Shown piece after piece: positions 18,212 through 26,684 of a DNA stretch of 64,000 bases. The DNA is taken from contig NZ_JAJUXK010000001.1 of the NCBI RefSeq assembly GCF_021390335.1, positions 186,001 through 250,000 on the forward strand. The letters run 5' to 3'. Each line of letters starts with the position of its first letter. Within the stretch, counting starts at the first letter, position 1. Source of the DNA: Dyadobacter sp. CY343. Lineage in GTDB: Bacteria; Bacteroidota; Bacteroidia; Cytophagales; Spirosomataceae. The notes beneath the pieces are model-generated. The model searched no databases and was not told the origin of the DNA. It saw nothing but the letters and a program-made list of their open reading frames with translations. Both the position numbers and the translations under genes were made by a program.

Positions 18212-19938
18212 TAATGCGAGTCCCTTGTCACTTTATCTCCCGATCCGCCTACAAGGAAGTCGAGGTCAGCGCCTTCGTGCGCTTGAAGAACATGGTTTAT
18301 ATGCAGATTTACATAGCCTCGCTTATAACCCAGATCCAGCGGTTTCCAGTCACATTTTCGCGTTTCCAACTCCTCAGGGGATACTTCCAGATTGAGTCTT
18401 CTGTTTGCAACATCCAGCTCGATAAAGTCACCGTCGCGCACCAATGCGAGCGTACCGCACACCGCGGCTTCCGGGGAAATATGCAAAACAACCGTTCCAA
18501 ATCCGGTACCGCTCATCCTGCCGTCGGAAATCCGTACCATATCGATCACTCCTTTCGCAAGCAGCTTTTTAGGCAGGGACATATTGCCGACTTCCGGCAT
18601 CCCGGGGTATCCTTTCGGTCCTACATTTTTCAAAACGAGAATGCTGTTTTCATCCACATCCAGTTCAGGATCGTCGAGTCTTGCTTTGTAATCGTCAATA
18701 TCTTCGAAAACAACCGCTCTGCCCCTGTGCTGCATGAGATCTGGATTTAGTGAAGCAGAAGGCTTGATTACCGCCCCGTTTTCACACAAATTACCTCTTA
18801 AGACAGCCAATCCGGTCAGGTCTTTAATAGGCTCTGCAAGTGTGCCAATTACTTCCGGGTCAAAGCATTCCGCCGTCGCGCAGTTCTCGCCCATTGTTTT
18901 TCCATTGGCCGTAATTACGCCGTCGTGTAGCCTGCCGATCAGTTCTTTGATCACCACGGGCAAGCCGCCCGCGTAATAGAAATCTTCCATAAAATATCCG
19001 CCCGACGGCTGCAAATTGAGCAGCAGGGGCACTTTGGCGCATATTTCGTTGAAATCATTCAGCGTCAGATCCACGCCGATCCGTCCTGCAATGGCCAGTA
19101 AGTGGATCACAAAGTTGGTCGATCCGCCGATTGCCGCATTGATCATAATCGCATTCTCAAATGCTTCTTTGGTTAATATCTGGGATAGTCTTAGATCTTC
19201 GTGGACCATCTGCACGATCCTTCTTCCGGATAAATGCGCCAATACTTTCCGGCGCGAATCTGCGGCTGGAATCGCGGCATTTTCGGGCAGCGTCAAGCCA
19301 AGCGATTCGACCATGCAGGCCATCGTGGAAGCTGTTCCCATTACGGCGCAATGCCCTGCGCTGCGGCACATACAGGCTTCGGAGGTCGTGAATTCTTCCT
19401 GCGACATTTCACCTTTCCTATAAAGCTCACTGAATCGCCACACGTCGCTGGTACCTACGGTTTTTCCGCGGTAGCGGCCGGTAAGCATTGGTCCGCCGGA
19501 AACAACGATGGTAGGAATGTCCACGCTCGCTGCGCCCATTACCAGTGAAGGTGTCGTTTTATCACAACCGCAAAGCAATACCACGCCGTCTATCGGATTG
19601 GCGCGGATCGATTCTTCTACATCCATGCTCGCCAGGTTGCGGTAGAGCATTGCTGTGGGTTTCATCAGCGTTTCACCCAGCGACATGACCGGGAATTCGA
19701 GCGGGAAACCGCCTGCTTCCCAAACGCCCCTTTTGACCGATTCGGCCAACTCGCGGAAATGCCCGTTACAGGGCGTTAATTCTGAAAATGTATTGCAGAT
19801 ACCGATCACCGGCCGTCCCTCAAATTCATCAGCAGGATAACCCTGGTTTTTCATCCAGGCCCTGTATATGAACCCGTCCTTTCCCGATTTTCCAAACCAG
19901 CCGCGGCTGCGTAACTTATTTTCTTCCATTGTCGCCAT
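18211..19938 (-). CDS. IlvD/Edd family dehydratase, sugar-acid type
   Basis: 575 residues. Fe-S ligand segments are GICNTFSELTPCNGHF near residue 47, LLCGCDKTTPSLVMGA near 122 and EACMCRSAGHCAVMGTAST near 186. The protein has RSRGWFGKSGKDGFIYRAWM at the start and no leucine-pathway context. That favours the branch acting on aldonic acids (L-arabonate or D-xylonate dehydratases) rather than dihydroxyacid dehydratase proper. It would remove water from a sugar acid to give a 2-keto-3-deoxy acid. It is coupled to the SDR by a TAATG overlap, so the SDR may supply or use the sugar acid. Confidence 0.85.
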   Translation of the reverse strand: MATMEENKLRSRGWFGKSGKDGFIYRAWMKNQGYPADEFEGRPVIGICNTFSELTPCNGHFRELAESVKRGVWEAGGFPLEFPVMSLGETLMKPTAMLYRNLASMDVEESIRANPIDGVVLLCGCDKTTPSLVMGAASVDIPTIVVSGGPMLTGRYRGKTVGTSDVWRFSELYRKGEMSQEEFTTSEACMCRSAGHCAVMGTASTMACMVESLGLTLPENAAIPAADSRRKVLAHLSGRRIVQMVHEDLRLSQILTKEAFENAIMINAAIGGSTNFVIHLLAIAGRIGVDLTLNDFNEICAKVPLLLNLQPSGGYFMEDFYYAGGLPVVIKELIGRLHDGVITANGKTMGENCATAECFDPEVIGTLAEPIKDLTGLAVLRGNLCENGAVIKPSASLNPDLMQHRGRAVVFEDIDDYKARLDDPELDVDENSILVLKNVGPKGYPGMPEVGNMSLPKKLLAKGVIDMVRISDGRMSGTGFGTVVLHISPEAAVCGTLALVRDGDFIELDVANRRLNLEVSPEELETRKCDWKPLDLGYKRGYVNLHINHVLQAHEGADLDFLVGGSGDKVTRDSH

Positions 19939-20042
19939 TGTTTACAGATAATAAGTAAAGCCTGTTCTCAGTAAAATATAATTCCGCCGACCCTTTAAAA
20001 TAAAAATTGTATATTCGTTTTACACGTGCTACTGGTTAACCG

Positions 20043-21293
20043 ATGATTTCCGGAAGAAGATATAAATTCTTGCTTTTCTTGCTTTTACCCTTGTTTGCAT
20101 CACCCTCTCTTGCGCAAATTCATTCTGATGGTTTTATAGAAAAATTGCTGAAAAAGCATCCGGAACGCTTTTCAGAAATCCTTCAAAATCCTGACAAATA
20201 CCAGATCCAGATTCTGTATACGCGCATTGACAGAAACAAAAAGAACGAGCCGCATTTCACTACCCATGCTTACCGGCTCAATCAAAATCAATATTTTTAT
20301 CCTGCAAGTACCGTTAAGCTGCCAGCCGTCGCATTGGCTTTCGAGAAGCTGAATAAGCTGGGTATTGATAAATACACCCCGATGCTAACCGGCGCCGACC
20401 GGCCTGAACAAATGGCTGTAACGAAAGATTCTACCTCCGAAAATGGGTTACCCTCCGTCGCGCATTACGCCAAGAAGATTCTTCTGGCCAGCGATAATGA
20501 TGCATTCAACAGGCTTTACGAGTTCATCGGGCAGCAGGAGTTCAATGATAGTTTGCACAAAAAAGGATACATAAACACGCGGATTATTCACCGGCTCGAA
20601 TCCAACATTGGTCCTGAAAATAATCGCTATACCAACCCCATTAAGTTTGAAAAGGATGGAAAGACGATTTATCAGCAACCGGCACAATATAGTAGCAAGG
20701 AATTCAAGGCGCCTGCTCCGGTATTAGTGGGTAAAGGTTTTATGAAAGATGGTCAGCTGGTGAATGAGCCTTTTGACTTTACAGCCAAGAACAGCTTTCC
20801 GCTGGAAGAACAGCACAGGATGCTTAAAGCACTGTTTTTTCCCGATCAGGTTCCTGCCAATCAGCGTTTCAATTTGACCGAGGATGATTATCAGTTTATG
20901 TACCGGTATATGTCTCAATTTCCGGTCGAGACAGATTTTCCGGCCAATTATACAGAAGATTACTACGATGGATATGTGAAATTCCTGATGTTCGGCGCGA
21001 CAAAAACCCGGTTGCCCAGACATATCCGGCTATTCAACAAGAGCGGCGACGCTTACGGTTTTCTGCTCGACAATGCTTATATAGCTGATTTTGAGAAAGG
21101 GATTGAGTTTATGCTGACCGCAGTAATATATTGTAATGAAGATGGGATCTTCAATGACGATCAATATGAATATGATACGGTGGGCTTGCCGTTTATGGCA
21201 AATCTGGGCAAGACGATCTTTGACTATGAACTAACCAGGAAGCGTTCTGTAAGGCCGGACCTGAACCGATTTGAAGTGGAATACGATAAGTAG
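20043..21293 (+). CDS. exported serine hydrolase with class A beta-lactamase fold
   Basis: 416 residues with a signal peptide ending at SLAQI. The serine motif SxxK is STVK near residue 92 (YPASTVKLPAVALAFEKL), the second motif is SDN near 155 (LLASDNDAFNRLYEF), and a KSG third motif lies in LFNKSGDAYGFLLDNA near 335. The long insert before the third motif and the overall length differ from classical 290-residue beta-lactamases. A periplasmic peptidase or cell-wall esterase role is as likely as antibiotic resistance. It converges on the merC-like gene with a 3 bp gap. Confidence 0.8.
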   Translation: MISGRRYKFLLFLLLPLFASPSLAQIHSDGFIEKLLKKHPERFSEILQNPDKYQIQILYTRIDRNKKNEPHFTTHAYRLNQNQYFYPASTVKLPAVALAFEKLNKLGIDKYTPMLTGADRPEQMAVTKDSTSENGLPSVAHYAKKILLASDNDAFNRLYEFIGQQEFNDSLHKKGYINTRIIHRLESNIGPENNRYTNPIKFEKDGKTIYQQPAQYSSKEFKAPAPVLVGKGFMKDGQLVNEPFDFTAKNSFPLEEQHRMLKALFFPDQVPANQRFNLTEDDYQFMYRYMSQFPVETDFPANYTEDYYDGYVKFLMFGATKTRLPRHIRLFNKSGDAYGFLLDNAYIADFEKGIEFMLTAVIYCNEDGIFNDDQYEYDTVGLPFMANLGKTIFDYELTRKRSVRPDLNRFEVEYDK

Positions 21294-21296
21294 TGA

Positions 21297-21689
21297 TCAG
21301 GAAATCCGCATTTTAAATCTCGGCGCAATCTGGCAAATGTACAGATTGATCAAATGTCCGACGATCAGCAGCGCAGAACCTGCATAGCTCAGCCACGAGA
21401 AAATCGCATGTTTTCCTTCAAAAAGCAAAGAAACCGAAAACAGCGCCAGGGCTCCCCAAAGTAAGATCCGGAGTGGAAGAGATTTGTGGTGACGGGTTGC
21501 GTAGTAAACGGCAACACCGTTGATGAGGATAAACAAAAAGTCAAGATAACGCAGTCCGTCATGCGAATGATGTGACGCAACGCTCGAACCAAATGCCAGC
21601 GCAGGAACAAGGATACAATGGATAATGCAAAGTACAGAACCCAGAATTCCTATGTAATCGGCTTTGTTATGTGAGTGTACTGACTTCAT
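21297..21689 (-). CDS. MerC-domain membrane protein, probable member of a zinc regulon
   Basis: About 130 residues from the ATG at 21687-21689; another ATG at 21699-21701 is possible. Four hydrophobic segments, with the metal motif LCIIHCILVPAL near residue 20 and HHSHDGLRYLD between helices one and two. MerC proteins are small inner-membrane metal carriers first known from mercury resistance, but no mer gene is near. A promoter with a palindromic operator shared with the TonB receptor lies just upstream, next to a divergent Fur/Zur gene. Zinc uptake or handling is therefore the likely job. Confidence 0.8.
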   Translation of the reverse strand: MKSVHSHNKADYIGILGSVLCIIHCILVPALAFGSSVASHHSHDGLRYLDFLFILINGVAVYYATRHHKSLPLRILLWGALALFSVSLLFEGKHAIFSWLSYAGSALLIVGHLINLYICQIAPRFKMRIS

Positions 21690-21708
21690 ATTTAAATACA
21701 TGATGTTG

Positions 21709-21749
21709 CAAAAATAGCACATTGAATACTTACATGCAACCGCGTTGCA
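21709..21749 (-). promoter_or_regulatory. promoter of the merC-like gene overlapped by a Zur-type operator
   Basis: On the minus strand a TTG (plus-strand CAA at 21737-21739), a 20-bp spacer and TATTTTTG (plus-strand CAAAAATA at 21709-21716) form a Bacteroidota promoter. The TTG lies inside the palindrome TGCAAC-CGC-GTTGCA at 21735-21749. The same arrangement recurs at 24658-24688. Binding there should block transcription. Confidence 0.7.
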
Positions 21750-21879
21750 AAATATTTTCAACGTTGACCTGGTACCGGAGGCAACTGCCGGCTGGTAATT
21801 GTAAGTGATAGAACTTAACTTTGGTGTGAAAGGTTTTATAGATATCAAACTTTTGTGAAGTAATAAATTATTGGAAAAG

Positions 21880-22290
21880 ATGGATCAATTGAAGGAAACA
21901 TTGAAAGGGCACCACCTTCGTACAACAACTTGCCGGGAAGATGTACTTTCAACTTTCATTACCAAGAAAAATGCACTCTCACACGGTGACCTCGAAGGTG
22001 CGCTCGGTGAGAATTACGACCGCGTGACGATTTACAGAACCCTGAAAACTTTCCTGGAAAAGGGGATTATCCACAAAGTGCTGGACGATGAAGGGTTACG
22101 TTACGCATTATGTTCGCACAATTGTTCTGAAGAGCAACATCAGCACGATCATATTCACTTCAAATGCAATGCATGCGGCGAAACGAATTGTCTTGAAAAT
22201 CTGAGCATTCCCGCGGTTCAGTTGCCTGCTGGTTATAAGCCGCAAAATTTCAACCTGCTTATTCAGGGTACCTGCCCGAAATGCAATTAA
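21880..22290 (+). CDS. zur: Fur family transcriptional regulator, probably Zur
   Basis: 136 residues from the ATG at 21880; a TTG at 21871 would add three. The N-terminal winged helix contains SHGDLEGALGENYDRVTIYRTLKTFLEKGIIH. The metal-rich part has HNCSEEQHQHDHIHFKCNACGETNCLE, and the protein ends in CPKCN. The two CxxC pairs (CNAC and CPKC) form the structural zinc site. Assignment to zinc rather than iron rests on context: a divergent MerC-like gene and a convergent ZnuD-like receptor that share one palindromic operator. The stop codon abuts that of the receptor gene. Confidence 0.8.
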   Translation: MDQLKETLKGHHLRTTTCREDVLSTFITKKNALSHGDLEGALGENYDRVTIYRTLKTFLEKGIIHKVLDDEGLRYALCSHNCSEEQHQHDHIHFKCNACGETNCLENLSIPAVQLPAGYKPQNFNLLIQGTCPKCN

Positions 22291-24621
22291 TTAGCTTCCA
22301 AACTTCCATTTGAGGCGCAGCGAGGCATTTCTACCCATTTCGTCTGCATAGTACCGGAACCGGTTGAGGTAATCCCGGTAAGCGGTATTGAAGATATTCT
22401 GAATACTTACGCCGATTTCCAGCTCCTGCTTTTCTGAAAAGCGCAGTGAAGTGCCCGCTTGCAGGTTCCAGAGGCTGTATGCTTTTGGCGGCGGGAGAAA
22501 ATCACTGTTCGCTGGTACTCGTTTTTGCCGCGCTACGAGCAGATTTCCAACAGAAACAAAAGTATTATGCCACTTTTCGTCTATTCCCGGTAGTTCATAT
22601 TTCAATTCATTATCCAGTCGGTTCGGCGGGATCATGACCAGAAAAGCGTCATTGCGCTGGTCGTAAACGCGCAGGTAGCTTAACTTGCTCGCAATCGTTG
22701 TGTTTTTGGCAAATTTCCAGCTTGCGGAAAGGTCGATACCGGTAAAGGAAGCGTCGGTCTGGGTGTATTTGAAATAGGGGAAAGCGCCTCTGATTGTAAG
22801 AATGGGCTCTGGCTGGGGTTTTAAATAAATGTAATCGGAAATGTAATTGTAGTAGCCTACGATCTCGACTGACCATTTTTCGTCTGCATATTTCAAACTT
22901 GCTGTCGTATTTAGCGCCTTTTCAGATTGAAGCGTCGCGTCGCCTTTCTCAAAAGCAGCGGCGCCGTGGTGTACACCGTCGCTGAAAAGCTCACTTACAT
23001 TGGGTGCGCGCCAGGCTGAACCTACATTCAGCCGCGCCGAAAACCGTTCGGAAAAATTGCGGGTCGCACCGATCGTTCCTGAAAAATTAGCAAACTGAAA
23101 ATCATTAGCGATCTTTTCCCGATTCACGATCCGGTAAGTTTTCAATGTCCGGTAATCGTATCGCACGCCCGCTTCAAGCTCCCATTTATTAGTCACGTAA
23201 CGTTCCAGCCAAAACAAGCCAATATTGAACTGGTTGAAATTGGGTATCAGCGGACGTCCGTCCATTAAATTATATTGATACAAAGTACTGATCCCGACCT
23301 GTCCGGCCAGCTTACCAGCGATCGGTTTGTGGTCCCAGACAACGTCGTTGGTCAGCGTCGACAATTTGAAAGTGAGCTCTGGCCGGTTGAGCGCGGCTAT
23401 CGAATCATTTCTTGGCCGGTGCAAATCATATTCGTTCCGGTCGTTCAACTGTCGGGCAAATGTCCATTGAATGCCGCTGCCGTTTTTAAAATGGTAATGT
23501 GTTTCTGCTTTAATTAGCTCGTGGGCAACATTCTGATTCGGCCGGGCGATATTGTAGCTGAATCCGGATTTAATAAGCGGCTCACCATTTTTGATCACAT
23601 TCAGAAGATCCGTAACGCTGCCAATATGAGAGCCTGAAAAAATACCGATCTTCGTCGCGAACCGGCTGTAAAACACATCTATACCAAAACCCTGATTGCG
23701 ATAGCCCGCACCCAGCGAAAAGTTCTTCTCACTGATCCCGGTATTATCCAGGAAATAGCGGGGAGTCCGGATATTCCCACCACGCTTGATCGTACCCTGC
23801 GCGCGCCAGGCGAAGCCTTTCAAACCTTTGATACCGCCTTGCAAGGTAGCAGAACCAACACCCTGCCTTCCATTAGAAAAGCCGACTGCATTCACTTCGC
23901 CGCTCAACTGCTTGTTGTAGGGAAGCTCCTCCGTTTCCACCAAAATAACCCCGCCTATTGCATCAGAACCATAACGGACACCCGCGGCGCCCTTCACAAC
24001 TGATAATCTTGTTGCGATAAATGGATCAATTTCCGGCGCGTGCTCCGAGCCCCACTGTTGCCCTTCCTGGCGGACACCATTGTTCATGATCAATATCCGG
24101 TTACTATGGAGTCCGTGGATAACGGGTTTTGAGATCGAAGAACCAGTTTGCAGCGTAGTCACACCAGCGACGCCTTTCAAACTTTCTCCCAGATTCTGTC
24201 CACGCGTTTTTTCAAGATCGGTGCCGGAAATAGTTGTTAAAGGTTGGGAAGAAGGCGCTTCCGAGCGGTGAGCGGTAATTTCTACATCCTGCAAATGCAC
24301 TTCCTGCTCTTCCAGATTGAAGTTTTCTTCATGCCCGGCGGTCAGGTCGAGCTTGTGCTGGAATGACGCGTAGCCCACGATCCGGCATTCCATGGTGTAG
24401 GAACCCGGACAAAGATCACGCAATTCGTACCTGCCCGAAGCGTCAGTGAAAACGCCTTTATTTTGGCCAAGTATCTGAACAGTAGCCCCCACAACCGGCT
24501 GACCGGAATGTTTGTCCCGCACAACACCCTTCACAAAACACGCGCAGCCCTGATTCTGACCATAAGACAAAACAGACAGCAAGCTGAAAATAACGAGAAA
24601 AATATGGCGCTTATAGGGCAT
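22291..24621 (-). CDS. TonB-dependent outer-membrane receptor, probable zinc uptake (ZnuD-like)
   Basis: About 776 residues from the ATG at 24619-24621. A signal peptide (ending near SYGQN) precedes a carboxypeptidase-regulatory-like domain (VVGATVQILGQNKGVFTDASGRY), a plug domain (PVIHGLHSNRILIMNNGVRQ, GAAGVRYGSDAIGGVILVET) and a 22-strand barrel ending in SLRLKWKFGS. The plug phrase QQWGSEHAPEIDP is typical of the ZnuD-like branch. An upstream in-frame ATG at 24669 is rejected because it lies upstream of the promoter -7 element. Control by the Zur-type regulator is predicted from the shared operator. Confidence 0.9.
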   Translation of the reverse strand: MPYKRHIFLVIFSLLSVLSYGQNQGCACFVKGVVRDKHSGQPVVGATVQILGQNKGVFTDASGRYELRDLCPGSYTMECRIVGYASFQHKLDLTAGHEENFNLEEQEVHLQDVEITAHRSEAPSSQPLTTISGTDLEKTRGQNLGESLKGVAGVTTLQTGSSISKPVIHGLHSNRILIMNNGVRQEGQQWGSEHAPEIDPFIATRLSVVKGAAGVRYGSDAIGGVILVETEELPYNKQLSGEVNAVGFSNGRQGVGSATLQGGIKGLKGFAWRAQGTIKRGGNIRTPRYFLDNTGISEKNFSLGAGYRNQGFGIDVFYSRFATKIGIFSGSHIGSVTDLLNVIKNGEPLIKSGFSYNIARPNQNVAHELIKAETHYHFKNGSGIQWTFARQLNDRNEYDLHRPRNDSIAALNRPELTFKLSTLTNDVVWDHKPIAGKLAGQVGISTLYQYNLMDGRPLIPNFNQFNIGLFWLERYVTNKWELEAGVRYDYRTLKTYRIVNREKIANDFQFANFSGTIGATRNFSERFSARLNVGSAWRAPNVSELFSDGVHHGAAAFEKGDATLQSEKALNTTASLKYADEKWSVEIVGYYNYISDYIYLKPQPEPILTIRGAFPYFKYTQTDASFTGIDLSASWKFAKNTTIASKLSYLRVYDQRNDAFLVMIPPNRLDNELKYELPGIDEKWHNTFVSVGNLLVARQKRVPANSDFLPPPKAYSLWNLQAGTSLRFSEKQELEIGVSIQNIFNTAYRDYLNRFRYYADEMGRNASLRLKWKFGS

Positions 24622-24657
24622 CAGAAACTGACAGAGGTATGCTATTGTTAATAAATA

Positions 24658-24688
24658 CAAAAATAGCATTAGTGCAACTTTGTTGCAA
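24658..24688 (-). promoter_or_regulatory. promoter of the TonB receptor gene overlapped by a Zur-type operator
   Basis: On the minus strand TTG (plus-strand CAA at 24686-24688), a 20-bp spacer and TATTTTTG (CAAAAATA at 24658-24665). The palindrome TGCAAC-TTT-GTTGCA covers 24673-24687. The element order and spacing equal those before the merC-like gene. The predicted transcript start is near 24651, 30 nt before the ATG. Confidence 0.7.
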
Positions 24689-24771
24689 CTTAAACGAACA
24701 AGTATTTTGGGAATCTTGCCACTGATTCAATGCACGAAACGTAAATTTGGGCTTTTAAATCGCTACGAAAG

Positions 24772-25530
24772 TTGTCTTATCTGCTAATTTCCAAAATACT
24801 ATTGATGCCGCCGCTCATCGCCGGCGTGACGCTCGCTGTGAGAAAATGGGGAGAAGGTTTTGGGGGCTGGATTGGCGGATTTCCCTGGGTAGCGGGGCCG
24901 ATATCATTTTATATAGCACTGGAACACGGTTCTGCATTCGCCGCTTCCACGATCACTTCGGCGCTGCTCGGGTCGATCGGTACCATATTATTCGCGCTGG
25001 TTTACTCCGTTTTATCGCCGCGGTTACCCTGGCTGCCGACTGTTCTGATCAGTTATTCGGTGTATTTCGTTGTGGCGCTGTTGTCACTCGGCCGGGACAT
25101 TTCTTTGCTCGGGGCTACTATCCTTAATATCAGCGTACTCACATTTGTTTTATATTTTTTTCCAAAACCAAAAGCGAAGACAGACTTCCGCAAACAACCT
25201 TCGTACGATATTCCGTTGCGGATGATCGTAGCGACGTTTTTCGTGGTGATGCTAACCCAAGCGGCAGATTACCTCGGGCCTACTTGGAGCGGCATCCTCA
25301 CGCCGTTTCCTATTATGACTTCCACGCTGGCCGTGTTTACGCATTCGCAGCAAGGTGCCAATGCGGCGATCAGGATATTGTATGGATTAATGCTGGCAGG
25401 TTATGGATTTATCGCGTTCCTGGTAGGAGTGGCCTGGCTCGTCCCGCAAATGCCTATTGCATCGGCTTACGGGATCTTAATGGTAGGGACAATGGTAATT
25501 AACGGAATTACAGTCAGGCTGATCCGCTGA
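24772..25530 (+). CDS. conserved polytopic membrane protein of unknown function
   Basis: 252 residues from a TTG at 24772; an ATG at 24805 would cut into the first helix. About eight hydrophobic segments. The N-terminal phrase GEGFGGWIGGFPWVAGPISFYIALEHG and a matching internal phrase PTWSGILTPFPIMTSTLAVFTH near residue 172 suggest two related halves of four helices each. I do not recognise a named family and cannot assign a substrate. TAAATTTG at 24742-24749 may be its -7 element. The gene is divergent from the TonB receptor, so control by the same operator is possible but not indicated. Confidence 0.7.
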   Translation: MSYLLISKILLMPPLIAGVTLAVRKWGEGFGGWIGGFPWVAGPISFYIALEHGSAFAASTITSALLGSIGTILFALVYSVLSPRLPWLPTVLISYSVYFVVALLSLGRDISLLGATILNISVLTFVLYFFPKPKAKTDFRKQPSYDIPLRMIVATFFVVMLTQAADYLGPTWSGILTPFPIMTSTLAVFTHSQQGANAAIRILYGLMLAGYGFIAFLVGVAWLVPQMPIASAYGILMVGTMVINGITVRLIR

Positions 25531-25551
25531 GGAACCAGCCCGACCTACATT

Positions 25552-26613
25552 TTAAACCCTTTCCAGCTTCACAGGATAAGTTTTCTTGGCATTCCATTGA
25601 CAAACATAAATGTTCTGGTCGCCGTCAATACAAACGTCGTGACAATGCATGAAAATCGGTTTTTCCTGCACCATGATTTGCAATTCGCCATTTTTATATT
25701 CCGGCTTGGTTCCACCGGGATTCGAAATTACTTTATTGTTCTTGTCAAGAATAGTTACAAAACCCGAGTTAGGTGTTTGGTTCAAATAGCGTAACCGCGA
25801 CCAGCAAACTCCTGCAAATAGGTTCTCACCCTGAAAAACGGGACGGCAAACGAATGCGCCCGGCAAAAACAATGTGCTCAGGTACTTACCGTCCAATGTA
25901 AATCTCTTGAATGCATTGTGCGCGCGCGAAGTGACGAGCAGGGTAGGGTTGGCTTTGTCACGATAATCCACCGCAACTCCGTGAGCTGTCGAAAACTGGG
26001 CGTCGCCGTCGCCGGTGCCGCCGAATTTGTCAATGAATTCTCCTTTTTGACTGTATCTCAGGATAAAGTTGGAGCCGTAACCATCGGCAACGTAAATCGT
26101 TCCGTCAGGTCCTATTGCTGTTTCTGTTGGTTTAAAAGGGTCGGTTTCTTTGTATGCGCCTACTTTTGAAGGATGTTCAATGGTGAGCAAAACTTTGCCT
26201 TTCAGGTCAGTTTTAGTCACTTTTCCTGTGTTGGGATCTGTGATGAAGAGAAATTCTTCGCCATTTGCATTCCACAAGGTCAGCCCGTGTCCGCCGGGAT
26301 ATTCGTGTCCCCAGCTTTCCAGCAACTTGCCCGACCGGTCGTAAATGAGGATATTATTTTTGATTTCGTCGGTCACCATGATCAGCCTGCCTTTGCTGTC
26401 CTGGACCATTTCGTGGCAGTTATTTACAGGAAATTTAGACGAATCCAGATTTCCCCAGCCCTGGTTGACTTTGTACTTATGCGTCCCGTGACCAATGGTT
26501 TCCCCATCGAGTTTCGGTTTCGCATTCAGAATGTAAAAAGGTTTAAAAGTAAGGGTTGCGGCGGCTGCGGCAGTTATTTTTGCAAACTGGCGGCGTGATT
26601 GTATTTCTGACAT
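25552..26613 (-). CDS. Tat-exported six-bladed NHL-type beta-propeller protein
   Basis: 353 residues. A twin-arginine signal (QSRRQFAKITAAAAATL) is followed by NHL-like blades: HEMVQDSKGRLIMVTDEIKN, ETAIGPDGTIYVADGYGS near residue 165, GVAVDYRD near 215, and HDVCIDGDQNIYVCQW at the end. Similar propellers act as lyase-like or peptidylglycine-type domains, but no catalytic site is evident. Role unknown. It is convergent with the membrane protein at 24772. Confidence 0.75.
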   Translation of the reverse strand: MSEIQSRRQFAKITAAAAATLTFKPFYILNAKPKLDGETIGHGTHKYKVNQGWGNLDSSKFPVNNCHEMVQDSKGRLIMVTDEIKNNILIYDRSGKLLESWGHEYPGGHGLTLWNANGEEFLFITDPNTGKVTKTDLKGKVLLTIEHPSKVGAYKETDPFKPTETAIGPDGTIYVADGYGSNFILRYSQKGEFIDKFGGTGDGDAQFSTAHGVAVDYRDKANPTLLVTSRAHNAFKRFTLDGKYLSTLFLPGAFVCRPVFQGENLFAGVCWSRLRYLNQTPNSGFVTILDKNNKVISNPGGTKPEYKNGELQIMVQEKPIFMHCHDVCIDGDQNIYVCQWNAKKTYPVKLERV

Positions 26614-26684
26614 GACGAGTCTTTTATTTGAAAAAAGACAGTGCCAATAATTTCTTACTATGATTATAATTTAATCTGAAATGC

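Noticed and set aside
21297-21689. Mercury resistance operon
   Set aside because: Only a MerC-like protein is present, without merA, merT, merP or merR. The promoter operator points to the Fur/Zur gene next door.
24622-24669. TonB receptor start at 24669
   Set aside because: That ATG is upstream of the predicted -7 element at 24658-24665, so it would not be in the transcript. The ATG at 24621 gives a normal signal peptide.
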